Source: Gallionella sp. (GTDB lineage Bacteria > Pseudomonadota > Gammaproteobacteria > Burkholderiales > Gallionellaceae). From it: 64,000 bases of DNA. The stretch covers positions 62,001-126,000 of the forward strand of contig JAQTWT010000007.1 in the NCBI GenBank assembly GCA_028689145.1. The letters run 5' to 3'. The notes beneath the pieces are model-generated. The model had not been told where the DNA came from, made no database searches, and saw only the letters and a program-made list of their open reading frames with translations. Numbering within the stretch: position 1 is the first letter of the stretch; every line of letters starts with the position of its first letter. A program made the translations under genes and the position numbers. Shown in pieces: positions 7,204 to 14,782 of the stretch.

Positions 7204-8475
7204 TTATTTCAGCTTTTCAATGCCCAGCATCTTGAGAATGCTGCCTTCGTAGAACGGTTCGGAAGTACCTTTCTTCATTTTGCGAATGAAGTATTTTTCG
7301 AACGCGACCTTGGCGAGATGTACCCATTTGCCTTCCGAGAACCAGTTCACGTTGCGCGGTGGAATTTGCGGTATTGCCACGAACGCCACGCCGCTTTCGC
7401 CGAAGTCGGCCAGACACACCGCATTCCAGGTGGCCTCTTTATCTGCCGGTTCACCCACCAGATCGGCATGGATGTTATGCACAGTAGCAGTCACCATCGA
7501 CTCGATCATGTAACCGGTCTTGGGCGTACCGACGGGGATCGGCGTTGCTTCGACCGGCGGGATGGCGACGCATACGCCGACCGCGAAGATGTTCTTGTAC
7601 TTCTGGTTACGCTGGTGCTTGTCTACCGTGACGAATCCGCGCGCCTGAACTAGCCCCTCGATGCCGAATACCGCATCCACGCCCTTGAAGGCGGGCAGCA
7701 TCATGCTGTAGTTGAACGGCAGTTCGTGTTTTTTCTTCTCCACGCCCATGTCGTCATGTTCGGTGACGTACATCTTGCCCGCTTCGACCTTGGTAACCTT
7801 GGCATTGCAGATCCACTTGATGTGCTTGTCGCGCATGCCGGATTCGAGGATGCCGTTTGAATCGCCCACACCGCCCAAACCGAGGTGGCCGATGTATGGC
7901 TCGGAGGTCACGAAAGTCATCGGTACTTTGCTGCGAATCTTGCGTTTGCGCAGATCGGTATCCATGATGAACGCGTATTCGTAAGCCGGGCCGAAGCATG
8001 AAGCGCCTTGCACTGCGCCGACCACAATGGGGCCCGGGTTCTTGCAGAAATTTTCCCATTCGTCGTGGGATTTCATCGCGTGATCCACATGGCAGACGGA
8101 GTAAGTATGTCCGCCGTGCGGGCCCAGCCCCTCGACTTCGTCAAAAGCCAGTTTTGGGCCGGTCGCGATCACCAGATAATCGTAATGGAGGTTTTGGCCA
8201 TCGTTCAGTTCGAGCTGGTTCTGCTCGGGATGCACGCGCTTCACACCGGTAGAGATGAACTCGATGCCTTTGCGTTCCAGATAGCTGCGCGCCGGGAACT
8301 CGATCTGCTTGCGCTCGCGCCACTTAACGCCTACCCATGGGTTGGAGGGGACAAAATGGAAATTTTCGCTGTTGGAGACGACAGTGACTTTGTGTTTCTT
8401 GTCCAGTTTGTCGCGCATTTCATATGCTGCCGGCATGCCGCCGATACCAGCTCCCATGATTACAATATGTGCCAT
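7204..8475 (-). CDS. sqr: Sulfide:quinone oxidoreductase
   Basis: 423 residues. N-terminal FAD motif (VIMGAGIGGMPAAYEM), FxFVPSNPW region, GPKLAFD, and an amphipathic C-terminal tail ending MLGIEKLK. The three redox/active-site cysteines stand at 128, 160 (GASCFGPAYE) and 354 (TWNAVC), the same arrangement as I recall in Acidithiobacillus ferrooxidans SQR. The enzyme oxidises sulfide to polysulfide on the periplasmic membrane face and reduces quinone. It lies 143 bases downstream of the NarL-type regulator on the same strand, with its own upstream candidate operator (8559-8606) and a terminator after it, so it is probably a separate transcription unit. Confidence 0.93.
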   Translation of the reverse strand: MAHIVIMGAGIGGMPAAYEMRDKLDKKHKVTVVSNSENFHFVPSNPWVGVKWRERKQIEFPARSYLERKGIEFISTGVKRVHPEQNQLELNDGQNLHYDYLVIATGPKLAFDEVEGLGPHGGHTYSVCHVDHAMKSHDEWENFCKNPGPIVVGAVQGASCFGPAYEYAFIMDTDLRKRKIRSKVPMTFVTSEPYIGHLGLGGVGDSNGILESGMRDKHIKWICNAKVTKVEAGKMYVTEHDDMGVEKKKHELPFNYSMMLPAFKGVDAVFGIEGLVQARGFVTVDKHQRNQKYKNIFAVGVCVAIPPVEATPIPVGTPKTGYMIESMVTATVHNIHADLVGEPADKEATWNAVCLADFGESGVAFVAIPQIPPRNVNWFSEGKWVHLAKVAFEKYFIRKMKKGTSEPFYEGSILKMLGIEKLK

Positions 8476-8558
8476 GTTGCCCCCTTGCTGTTTTGGTTGA
8501 TAACGCTGTCCGGATGAGTTGCGTAAGCCCTGCTATTAGGCGCAATCGTCCCCCAAAG

Positions 8559-8606
8559 TGTCTATAACCATATCGGGTGGGGGTGAATATAACCCTGATG
8601 GGGTGG
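8559..8606 (-). promoter_or_regulatory. Candidate sulfur-regulon operator upstream of sqr
   Basis: On the minus strand: CCACCCCATCA followed by GGGTTATA, then ACCCGATATGG and TATAGACA. The first part reads as an inverted repeat (TAACCCT, two bases, TGGGGTG on the opposite strand), the 7-2-7 layout of NarL-family dimers. Closely similar blocks occur at 10622, 25771, 33093, 38426 and 44359. It ends 84 bases upstream of the sqr start. Confidence 0.6.
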
Positions 8607-8618
8607 CAGTGAGTTGTG

Positions 8619-9293
8619 TTAGCAACGCGGCGGGGTATCGTCGTCGGCGTTGCCCTGCTCCTTGGCAAACAGGACGGCGGCTTTTACCCGTGAAGACAGA
8701 TTGAGCTTGTTCAGGATGTGGCGAACATGCTGTTTTACGGTGTCGTAGCTGATTTTCAAGGTGAGTGCGATGGCCTTGTTGCTTTCGCCGCGCGACAGTA
8801 ATTGCAGGATTTCCCGCTCGCGCTCGGTGAGCAGTTTGAGCGAGTTCTTCGGGTCTTGCCCGGATTGTTCGTCGCGCAACATTTCGATCATTTTTACCGT
8901 CATGGTGGGCGCGACCACCAGTTCGCCGGCGGCGACGCGGCGGATCGCATCAACCACATCATCCGGTGCCATGTCCTTGAGCAAATAACCGCGCACGCCG
9001 GCACGTATCGCATTCTTCAAATCGACTTCCGAATCGCTCATGGTGAGCATGATGGCGGGCGTCAAATAACCTGCTTTGCGCAGCTGTTCGAGCATGGAAA
9101 TGCCGTCCAGCGGTTTCATGCGCAGATCAATGATGAGCAGATCGGGTTTTTCATCCAGCAATTTGCGCAGTTCGGCGATGTTGTCGGTTGCGCCGAGTAC
9201 GGAGAAGTCATAGCAATTGGCCAGCAGTTCACTCAACCCCCTGCGGCACAGTCCCTGATCGTCGACCAGCACTACCTTCAACTTGTCACTCAT
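8619..9293 (-). CDS. NarL/FixJ-family response regulator
   Basis: 224 residues from MSDKL (start at 9293). Receiver domain with acidic pocket D11/D12 and phospho-acceptor D56 (LLIIDLRMKPLDG), conserved T/S and K positions (MLTMSDS, LLKD), then a LuxR-type helix-turn-helix (LTEREREILQLLSRGE ... SYDTVKQHVRHILNKL). Start overlaps the kinase stop by eight bases, so the two genes form a two-component operon. It lies immediately upstream of sqr; the inferred role is control of sulfur-oxidation genes carrying the shared GGGTTAT site. Confidence 0.92.
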   Translation of the reverse strand: MSDKLKVVLVDDQGLCRRGLSELLANCYDFSVLGATDNIAELRKLLDEKPDLLIIDLRMKPLDGISMLEQLRKAGYLTPAIMLTMSDSEVDLKNAIRAGVRGYLLKDMAPDDVVDAIRRVAAGELVVAPTMTVKMIEMLRDEQSGQDPKNSLKLLTEREREILQLLSRGESNKAIALTLKISYDTVKQHVRHILNKLNLSSRVKAAVLFAKEQGNADDDTPPRC

Positions 9294-10521
9294 TTGCCGC
9301 TCTCCAGTCCAACGATGGTTCGGGAAAAAATAACTGCACCTGTGTGCCCAGCCCCGCGGCACTTTCAGTTTTGATTTTACCTCCTATCCGGTGCGCACGC
9401 TCGCGCATGATTATCATGCCGTAATGGCCTTCTACCGGTGTGAAAGTGCAGGCACCGCTACCGTTGTCTTCAATGGTGAAAATGTAGTAGCCGAAGCGTT
9501 CGTCGACAAAGACCCGCGCATGGGTGGCACCGGAATGTTTTGCGATGTTGTTTAGTGCCTCATGCACAATGTGGTAAACCTGAATCTCGTGTTCCAGCGG
9601 CAATTCGAGATCGACCAGCCGGTTGTGATATTCGAGCAGGATATTGTTGCGTTTGCGGAACTCGGCGGTGATGTCGTTCAGTGCCGCCAGCAATCCCCCC
9701 TTGTTCATTTCACAGCGAAAGTCGGTGATGAGCTCGCGCACGCTCTTTTGCCCGGTCTCCAGCGCCTCATCCAAATCGCAGGCATATTCGGTGGCCATTG
9801 ATTCGTTGCCGGAGCGGATAGCCTCAAGTAGCAGGCTGACGCGCATGCGGGTGTAGGTCAGCGTTTGCGCCAGCGAGTCGTGGATATCGTTGGCGATCAC
9901 CTGGCGCGCAGCCAGTCGTTCGATGCGCCGGGCTTCGCGATTGATATGGGTGTGGTCGATGGTGGCGCTCATCACTTCGGCAAAAGCCGCTACGGTATTC
10001 ATGGCTTGGCTTGCCGCTTCGCGCGGCACGTCGAAGAAGACGGTTAAAATACCCAGCGGGGTATCGGACGAATTGGCGACATCCAGCGGGGCGGCTATCA
10101 GGGACTGGAAACGGCAGCTGGCATAGCGGCAACTCTGCCGCGAGTTGCACGCACTGATGTCGGAGGCGTGGACAATATGGTCGAAGGCGGCGTTTTCGCT
10201 GGCTTCGCATTCCAGTTCGATAAAGCTTTCCGCTTCTTCCTGCAGTTCTGCGGAGAGTCCCGCCGAGCTGATGATTTGCAGGGTGCGCCCATCCGGGGAA
10301 AGTAGCCGCACTACGCCTGCGGTCGCATTGACCGTGCCGATAATACTTTCCAGAAAAGTTTCCAGCAGCGTCCTAAGTTCGCCAGTACGCTGAGCGGTAA
10401 ATTCATGCGACAGGCAAACATTTACGCCGCCATCATTGCCGGGGGGAATGAAGTCCGGATCGCGTACCCACGAAAAGCCGTTGTGGCTGGTATCGGGGAT
10501 GGGAATCGTTTTCTTTTTCAT
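9286..10521 (-). CDS. Cytosolic NarX/NreB-type histidine kinase with Cys-containing GAF domain
   Basis: 411 residues from the ATG at 10521, which has AAAGGAG upstream. No membrane segment, so it is soluble. An N-terminal GAF-like sensor (residues ~45-185) contains C125, C131 and C136 in ACNSRQSCRYASC; then a HisKA_3 dimerisation helix with H214 (NDIHDSLAQTL) and a HATPase domain (NIAKHSGATHARV, TIEDNGSGA). The cysteine cluster could sense redox state, sulfane sulfur or an Fe-S cluster; it is not the NreB spacing. Paired with the downstream NarL-type regulator. Confidence 0.9.
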   Translation of the reverse strand: MKKKTIPIPDTSHNGFSWVRDPDFIPPGNDGGVNVCLSHEFTAQRTGELRTLLETFLESIIGTVNATAGVVRLLSPDGRTLQIISSAGLSAELQEEAESFIELECEASENAAFDHIVHASDISACNSRQSCRYASCRFQSLIAAPLDVANSSDTPLGILTVFFDVPREAASQAMNTVAAFAEVMSATIDHTHINREARRIERLAARQVIANDIHDSLAQTLTYTRMRVSLLLEAIRSGNESMATEYACDLDEALETGQKSVRELITDFRCEMNKGGLLAALNDITAEFRKRNNILLEYHNRLVDLELPLEHEIQVYHIVHEALNNIAKHSGATHARVFVDERFGYYIFTIEDNGSGACTFTPVEGHYGMIIMRERAHRIGGKIKTESAAGLGTQVQLFFPEPSLDWRAANE

Positions 10522-10621
10522 TAACTTTGGTGCTCCTTTCACCCAAAACATTCCGCAGACTAAGTCGAATTCCTTAAAATATCAACAAGCTAAATCGCTG
10601 AGACGGAATAAATCAGGTTTT

Positions 10622-10670
10622 GTCACCCGTCGGGGTTATAGCGCCACTTACCCGATATGGCTATAGACAA
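10622..10670 (+). promoter_or_regulatory. Candidate operator in kinase/phosphodiesterase divergent region
   Basis: CACCCGTCG then GGGTTATA (10633-10640), ACCCGATATGG and TATAGACA. It is the closest match to the block upstream of sqr, and lies between the divergent kinase gene (start 10521) and the phosphodiesterase (start 10726). Could serve autoregulation of the two-component operon or transcription of the + strand gene. Confidence 0.55.
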
Positions 10671-10725
10671 TGCGCGCGCGAATTCTGCCTAATACAGCGC
10701 AATATTTCGGCACGTACCAAACAAG

Positions 10726-11268
10726 ATGAAGATATGCATCGTTTCCGATAGCCATGACCGTTCCGATCAGTTGGTGGCTGCAATCGTGGAGGCGCAGGCT
10801 TCCGGTGCGCAAGCCGTTATCCACTGTGGCGACCTGATTGGTGTCAACACGCTGCGTTCTTCCTTCAAACTCGGCATTCCGATCCATGCCGTGCATGGCA
10901 ACAACATTGGCGACGTTGCTGCGTTATACCGCATGATGGCAAAGACGGGTGGGCAGTTTACTTATCACGGGCAGGAAGCCTTGCTGGAACTCGGCGGGCG
11001 CAGGATTTTTGTCACCCACATGCCGCATCACGGCCAGGCTTTCGCCTGTACGGGAGATTACGATTTGGTTTGCCACGGTCATAGCCATGTTGCACAGGTC
11101 GGCAAGCAAACTACTGTCAAAGGCAGCGAATGCTGGCTGGTCAACCCGGGTTCTGTGGCAGGCATTGACGCGCCCGGCGTGGATGCCATACCGACCTGGA
11201 TACTTGGCGATCTGGAAAAGATGACTTTCGAAATACGTACTTTGCAGTATGCTGAACCGGAGGCTTGA
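10726..11268 (+). CDS. YfcE/MJ0936-type metallophosphodiesterase
   Basis: 180 residues. Metal-binding motifs in order: SDSHD (residues ~7-11), HCGDLIG, VHGNNIG, THMPHHGQAF and CHGHSHVAQ; this is the calcineurin-like fold of the YfcE/MJ0936 subfamily, small soluble phosphodiesterases acting on phosphodiesters in vitro. Length is typical. The ATG at 10726 has only a weak ribosome site. Downstream is a rhodanese gene 154 bases away; no clear functional link. Confidence 0.88.
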   Translation: MKICIVSDSHDRSDQLVAAIVEAQASGAQAVIHCGDLIGVNTLRSSFKLGIPIHAVHGNNIGDVAALYRMMAKTGGQFTYHGQEALLELGGRRIFVTHMPHHGQAFACTGDYDLVCHGHSHVAQVGKQTTVKGSECWLVNPGSVAGIDAPGVDAIPTWILGDLEKMTFEIRTLQYAEPEA

Positions 11269-11271
11269 TGA

Positions 11272-11416
11272 GCGCTTCTATCGCAACAAACCGGGGGCAA
11301 CGCCGAAATCTACCCGTCCGGGATCAACAAGAAGCAAGGCACCAAATTTGCCATTCCGGTGGTGTACTATTCGCAACTTCCGTCAGAATCAGATCAAGCG
11401 TATATCAAGAAGGAGA
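11272..11416 (+). pseudogene. Possible gene remnant without start codon
   Basis: Continuing in the phosphodiesterase frame beyond its two stop codons, the translation (GGNAEIYPSGINKKQGTKF, then AIPVVYYSQLP) looks protein-like in composition, but there is no start codon, and the frame runs on into the rhodanese gene. It may be a leftover of a deleted gene, or coincidence. Confidence 0.2.
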
Positions 11417-11422
11417 ATGACC

Positions 11423-11809
11423 ATGCAACACCTGAATCCGAAAGAAGCCTTCGACTTCCTGCAAGCCAATCCGGAGGCCGTGTTTATCGACGTGCGCAGC
11501 GAAATGGAATATATGTTCGTCGGCCATCCGCGCGGCTCCATTCATATTCCCTGGGTGGACGGCCCGGAGTGGGAAGTTAACCCGATGTTTGTCTCGCATG
11601 TACGCAAGGCATCCAGCGTCAACCGCCCTGTCGTGCTCATCTGCCGCTCGGGAAGGCGCTCTGCCGATGCGGGAGAAGCGCTGGAAAAAGCCGGATTGAA
11701 TGACGTGTACAACGTCGCGCATGGCTTCGAAGGCGACCTCGACGATAGCCACCACCGCAATTCGCACAATGGCTGGCGCTTTGACGGCCTGCCTTGGGCG
11801 CAGACCTGA
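11423..11809 (+). CDS. Single-domain rhodanese-like sulfurtransferase
   Basis: 128 residues from the ATG at 11423, chosen because AGGAG lies seven bases upstream; a second ATG at 11417 is too close to it. Rhodanese fold with VFIDVRSEMEY (CH2A motif), HIPW strand and active-site loop CRSGRRSADA with the catalytic Cys. No signal peptide, so cytosolic. Rhodaneses carry sulfane sulfur as a persulfide; here one might feed TusA/DsrE-type carriers. It is separate from the sulfur clusters, between the phosphodiesterase and a MITE-like element. Confidence 0.9.
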   Translation: MQHLNPKEAFDFLQANPEAVFIDVRSEMEYMFVGHPRGSIHIPWVDGPEWEVNPMFVSHVRKASSVNRPVVLICRSGRRSADAGEALEKAGLNDVYNVAHGFEGDLDDSHHRNSHNGWRFDGLPWAQT

Positions 11810-11852
11810 TACACACCCGCCTGTTATTCCCCCTTTATTTCAGGGGGGAGGG

Positions 11853-11997
11853 CTAGTGTAGTGTTGCATTCCGCATGGAACTTATGCCATTGGTTAGCGC
11901 TGCATTGTAGGTCGGGTTTCAACCCGATATGTCGGGCTAAAGCCCGACCTACAAGGGTTTGCTCATAAGTACCATCAAGAATGATGCACTACACTAG
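11853..11997. mobile_element. MITE-like element, CTAGTGTAGTG termini (copy 1)
   Basis: 145 bases bounded by perfect inverted termini CTAGTGTAGTG / CACTACACTAG. Inside are nested inverted repeats built on TGTAGGTCGGGTTTCAACCC / GGGCTAAAGCCCGACCTACA. No coding capacity. A second copy with the same ends is at 18662-18784. It abuts the ribosome site (GAGGGA) of the gene at 12012. Confidence 0.75.
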
Positions 11998-12011
11998 TGA
12001 GGGAATAAAGC

Positions 12012-13178
12012 ATGCAGTCCGGCCCGCGTGAAATCGTCACCCCCTTCCGCTCCATTCCCCTTGAAGTACCGGAGGGGCTCAAGCACAACGAGTTCTTCAA
12101 CAGTACCGAGAACCTCAATGACTTGGTGAACAACAACGGCTTGCTGACGAACCCGGAAAGCCTGTTGCTGTATCGCAAGGCATTGGGTCACAGCACCGAG
12201 TTCGATTGCTCCATCATCTACAACACCTCCAAGAGCATCCTCAATCCGCTGGGTCGCCCCGTGCGGCGCACTCAAGTTGCAGACAATGTGAAGCAGGTGT
12301 GGAATCGCATGAATCAGATCATCATTGACTACATGCTGGAGCAATACCCCAATCCGGATGAGGCGCTGATCTTGGCGGGCGAAGCGAGTCTGGATGCGAC
12401 CTGGCCGCTCACCTCCCCCGGTGTGCCGAGCATCCGCATGCTGCACAACCATTTCGTCGTATTCCCCAAAGAAACGCTGCGCAACGCCAAACTGGCCGAT
12501 GCCGCCAATCCCAACCTCACCGATGGCGGACAACACAGCTTGTTCCAAGCCTACATGCGCGACGTGTATCGCGATTTTTTCGACAAGGCACTGCACCTGA
12601 AGATACTCAAACCCGCCAGCGAAGCCGATGCATGCATCGCACTCACCGGCTATCCGCAGGGCTTGCCTAGTTGGGAAGTACAAGGTGGAGCGGCCGCACT
12701 TAAAGACGTGCATTTCTGGAAAGAGTACGACGAAGTGCTGAAGGGTTTCATCGACTTCTACCGCACCTTCTTCTCGCAGGTCTCCACCCACAACGCGCCC
12801 ATGCTGCCGGATGTGTATTTCCCGGAGCAAGTGGAGAGCGTGCTGCTGTTCAATAACGACTTCATGAAGACCGCCAAGAAAGTGCGCGACCATTGCATCG
12901 TCGATGCGAAATATGCCAACGCCATCCGCTGGCAACCCGCTTTCAAACAACTCATTTACCGCAACGATGCGGGCAAACTCATCGTCACCATCAGCCAGAA
13001 CTCCATCGGCAACGCCATCACCGAACTGCTCGGTGTCGTGGTGAATCGCATTGCCGATGCCGAAACGTATGCCAAACACGAACCCGCATTGATAGCCCGT
13101 TTACTGGAGGTGCGCCGCCGCCTGATCGAGGCCGACCTGGGCGAGGGGATAGCGACGGCTTATTGGGACAAGGGGTGA
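12012..13178 (+). CDS. Hypothetical protein, 388 residues
   Basis: Complete, well-formed frame with GAGGGA upstream of the ATG and coding composition like its neighbours. No signal peptide or membrane segment. Notable stretches: PGVPSIRMLHNHFVVFPKE with an HxH motif around residue 143, and a C-terminal alpha-helical region (KHEPALIARLLEVRRRLIEA). The HxH followed by hydrophobic strand recalls HIT/GalT-type nucleotidyl hydrolases, but I cannot support that assignment. Stands alone between two repeat-rich intergenic regions, so it may be an accessory gene. Confidence 0.7.
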   Translation: MQSGPREIVTPFRSIPLEVPEGLKHNEFFNSTENLNDLVNNNGLLTNPESLLLYRKALGHSTEFDCSIIYNTSKSILNPLGRPVRRTQVADNVKQVWNRMNQIIIDYMLEQYPNPDEALILAGEASLDATWPLTSPGVPSIRMLHNHFVVFPKETLRNAKLADAANPNLTDGGQHSLFQAYMRDVYRDFFDKALHLKILKPASEADACIALTGYPQGLPSWEVQGGAAALKDVHFWKEYDEVLKGFIDFYRTFFSQVSTHNAPMLPDVYFPEQVESVLLFNNDFMKTAKKVRDHCIVDAKYANAIRWQPAFKQLIYRNDAGKLIVTISQNSIGNAITELLGVVVNRIADAETYAKHEPALIARLLEVRRRLIEADLGEGIATAYWDKG

Positions 13179-13195
13179 GCTCTGATTAAGTGAGG

Positions 13196-13500
13196 TAAAC
13201 CCCCGGCTCTGCCGGGGGACTCAATAAGGTTTGACCTATGCAGCGGTCATGCGGAATGAGAAGGAGATGCGGAATTCCCCCCTTTGTAAAAGGGGGGCGA
13301 GGGGGGATTTGAGAGAGGATGATGTGCCACGATTTTTAAATCCCCCTTACTCCCCCTTTTTCAAAGGGGGAAACTGTTGGCGATGCCGCCTTGGGCGGCT
13401 CACGGTTTTATCGGCCCCTTTAGTCCTCATTCGGGCGGGAAAGCAAGTAGAACTCAAGCTGGCGGCATAAAGCCGTGGCCTGAGTATTTGATTTGATATA
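13196..13500. other. Gene-free repeat region with possible IS200-like remnant
   Basis: Contains a strong hairpin CCCCCGGCTCTGCCGGGGG at about 13200-13218 of a kind seen near IS200/IS605-type ends, then a C-rich inverted repeat (13276-13371) whose arms CCCCCTTTGTAAAAGGGGG and CCCCCTTTTTCAAAGGGGG are related to those at 28857-28965. No transposase frame is visible. Short frames here are repeat artefacts. Confidence 0.5.
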
Positions 13501-13551
13501 ATTCACCGCAACGATGTTCGCCATACGGCAAGTTGCGATAGGGAGAAAACG

Positions 13552-13710
13552 ATGCAAGTCAGCGCCAGCCTGAACCAGAAGATCGCCCAAGCTGTCCGTA
13601 CCTCAATGCGGATCGAAGGCTGCAAGCCGGTACAATCCGATACCGTCAAAAAGCAGGCTCAAGCCCTGATGGAACAGCACCGTGTCCAAGTATCAGTTCG
13701 CAGAAAGTGA
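13552..13710 (+). CDS. yhfG: YhfG-like class I Fic antitoxin
   Basis: 52 residues, starting at the ATG preceded by GGGAGAAAACG. The helix contains S-M-R-I-E-G (residues 18-23), which fits the inhibitory motif (S/T)xxxE(G/N) by which class I antitoxins place a glutamate into the Fic active site. Basic C-terminus. The gene overlaps the start of the Fic gene by 29 bases, the same order as yhfG-fic in enterobacteria. Inferred to keep the adjacent AMP-transferase inactive. Confidence 0.75.
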   Translation: MQVSASLNQKIAQAVRTSMRIEGCKPVQSDTVKKQAQALMEQHRVQVSVRRK

Positions 13711-14311
13711 CATCTACCTGCCCGGCACCGGCATTCCCAGAAACCATCCGGGAATAGAAACGCCGGACTTGTTGCACGAAGTTGAGGCAACGCTGCTGCA
13801 ACAAGCCTACACCCGCTTCATCACCGAACTCGATCCCTCCGTCCGCTTCGACGAGAATTATTTCAACGCGCTGCATCGCGACACCTTCGACTCCCTGTAC
13901 GAATGGGCGGGCCTGTACCGCACGGTGGACATGAGCAAAGGCGGTTCACTATTTTGTCGCGCGGTCTACCTCGAACAGGAAGCCCGCCGCATCTTCGGCG
14001 AACTGGAACAAGAGCAATACCTGAAACAGACCGCAGCCGGAACAGTAGAGAAATTTGCCGAACGCCTCGCCCATTACCAGTCCGAACTGATCGCACTGCA
14101 CCCATTTTACGAACTCAACGGCCGCATCACCCGTTTGTTCTTCGACCTCATTGCCGTATACAACGGCTACGAACCCATCGACTACAGCCAAGCGCTGGCA
14201 GAAGGCCCCTCCGGCCAAAACGCCTACATCGAAGCCTCCATCCTGTGCGTGCAGCGCGCCGACAGCAGCAAGTTGCAGCAGATCATTCAGCAAGGGTTGC
14301 GGCGCGCATGA
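13682..14311 (+). CDS. fic: Fic/DOC-family AMP-transferase toxin
   Basis: 209 residues, GTG start inside the antitoxin gene. Seen: LYEWAGLYRTVDMSKGG (the beta-hairpin flap region) and active-site loop HPFYELNGR around residue 140. The catalytic His and the NGR end are kept, but the usual Gly before Asn (HPFxxGN) is Leu. Fic proteins transfer AMP from ATP to hydroxyl groups of target proteins (for example gyrase/topo IV). The Gly change could alter anion-hole geometry or substrate use. Overlaps a truncated methyltransferase frame by four bases. Confidence 0.88.
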   Translation: MSKYQFAESDIYLPGTGIPRNHPGIETPDLLHEVEATLLQQAYTRFITELDPSVRFDENYFNALHRDTFDSLYEWAGLYRTVDMSKGGSLFCRAVYLEQEARRIFGELEQEQYLKQTAAGTVEKFAERLAHYQSELIALHPFYELNGRITRLFFDLIAVYNGYEPIDYSQALAEGPSGQNAYIEASILCVQRADSSKLQQIIQQGLRRA

Positions 14312-14418
14312 CCCAACCCATCAACCCCCTCTCCGCCAGCGAACCCTGGAACCTCGTCGCCGACGGCTACTCCGAGACCACCATGCAAGTGGAGAAACGA
14401 AATGAACGCACCTACTAA
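14308..14418 (+). pseudogene. Truncated SAM-methyltransferase N-terminus
   Basis: 36-residue frame overlapping the Fic stop (ATGA). SASEPWNLVADGYSETT resembles the first helix of class I SAM-dependent methyltransferases, but the frame ends before any glycine-rich SAM loop. It looks like the stub of a gene whose remainder was lost when the downstream HTH gene arrived. Too short for a firm assignment. Confidence 0.35.
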
Positions 14419-14731
14419 CATCCAGATACTGAAAGACACGAAAGGCAAACCCGCCTTCGTCGTGATTCCCTACCCGGAATACATGAGCCTGACCAAACAT
14501 AACGCGCCAACCATCCCCAACGCCGTGGTCAACAAAGTCATCAATAAAGACATGACACCCATCCGCGCTTGGCGCGAACACCTCGGCCTCACGCAGACAG
14601 AAGTCGCGCGCCGTCTCGGCATTTCGCAGAGCGCCTACGCCCAGCAGGAGGCCAAAGAACCTGTGAGAAAGGCCACGCGCGAGAAAATTGCCGAAGCGCT
14701 TGGCATTGCGCCTGAGCAATTGGTGGTTTGA
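14402..14731 (+). CDS. XRE-family antitoxin/regulator with Phd-like N-terminus
   Basis: 109 residues. The N-terminal part (IQILKDTKGKPAFVVIPYPEYMSL) resembles the short strand-helix start of Phd/YefM or prevent-host-death proteins; the C-terminal half is a classic Cro/cI helix-turn-helix (LGLTQTEVARRLGISQSAYA, then IAEALGI). Such proteins are usually antitoxins that bind their own promoter. No RelE/HigB-type toxin is visible next to it, so it is an orphan or serves the Fic locus. Its start overlaps the truncated methyltransferase by 17 bases. Confidence 0.75.
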   Translation: MNAPTNIQILKDTKGKPAFVVIPYPEYMSLTKHNAPTIPNAVVNKVINKDMTPIRAWREHLGLTQTEVARRLGISQSAYAQQEAKEPVRKATREKIAEALGIAPEQLVV

Positions 14732-14739
14732 GAAATCAA

Positions 14740-14757
14740 TTGCGATGCTGACCCCAT
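14740..14757 (-). repeat. Left arm of inverted repeat flanking the ATPase gene
   Basis: Read on the minus strand: GGGGTCAGCATCGCAATT. The core GGTCAGCATCGCAAT recurs on the + strand at 17112-17126 and, with changes, at 16975-16991, on the other side of the ATPase gene. The arrangement brackets a segment of about 2.3 kb. Confidence 0.6.
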
Positions 14758-14782
14758 ATCACTACTACTTAGGAGTTATCAA

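Noticed and set aside
11853-11997. Possible CRISPR-like repeats with palindromes
   Set aside because: Only nested inverted repeats within one MITE; no regularly spaced direct repeats here or elsewhere in the window, despite the Cas6-like gene.
13231-13470. 79-residue + frame in the repeat-rich gap
   Set aside because: Encoded almost wholly by the C-rich inverted repeat.
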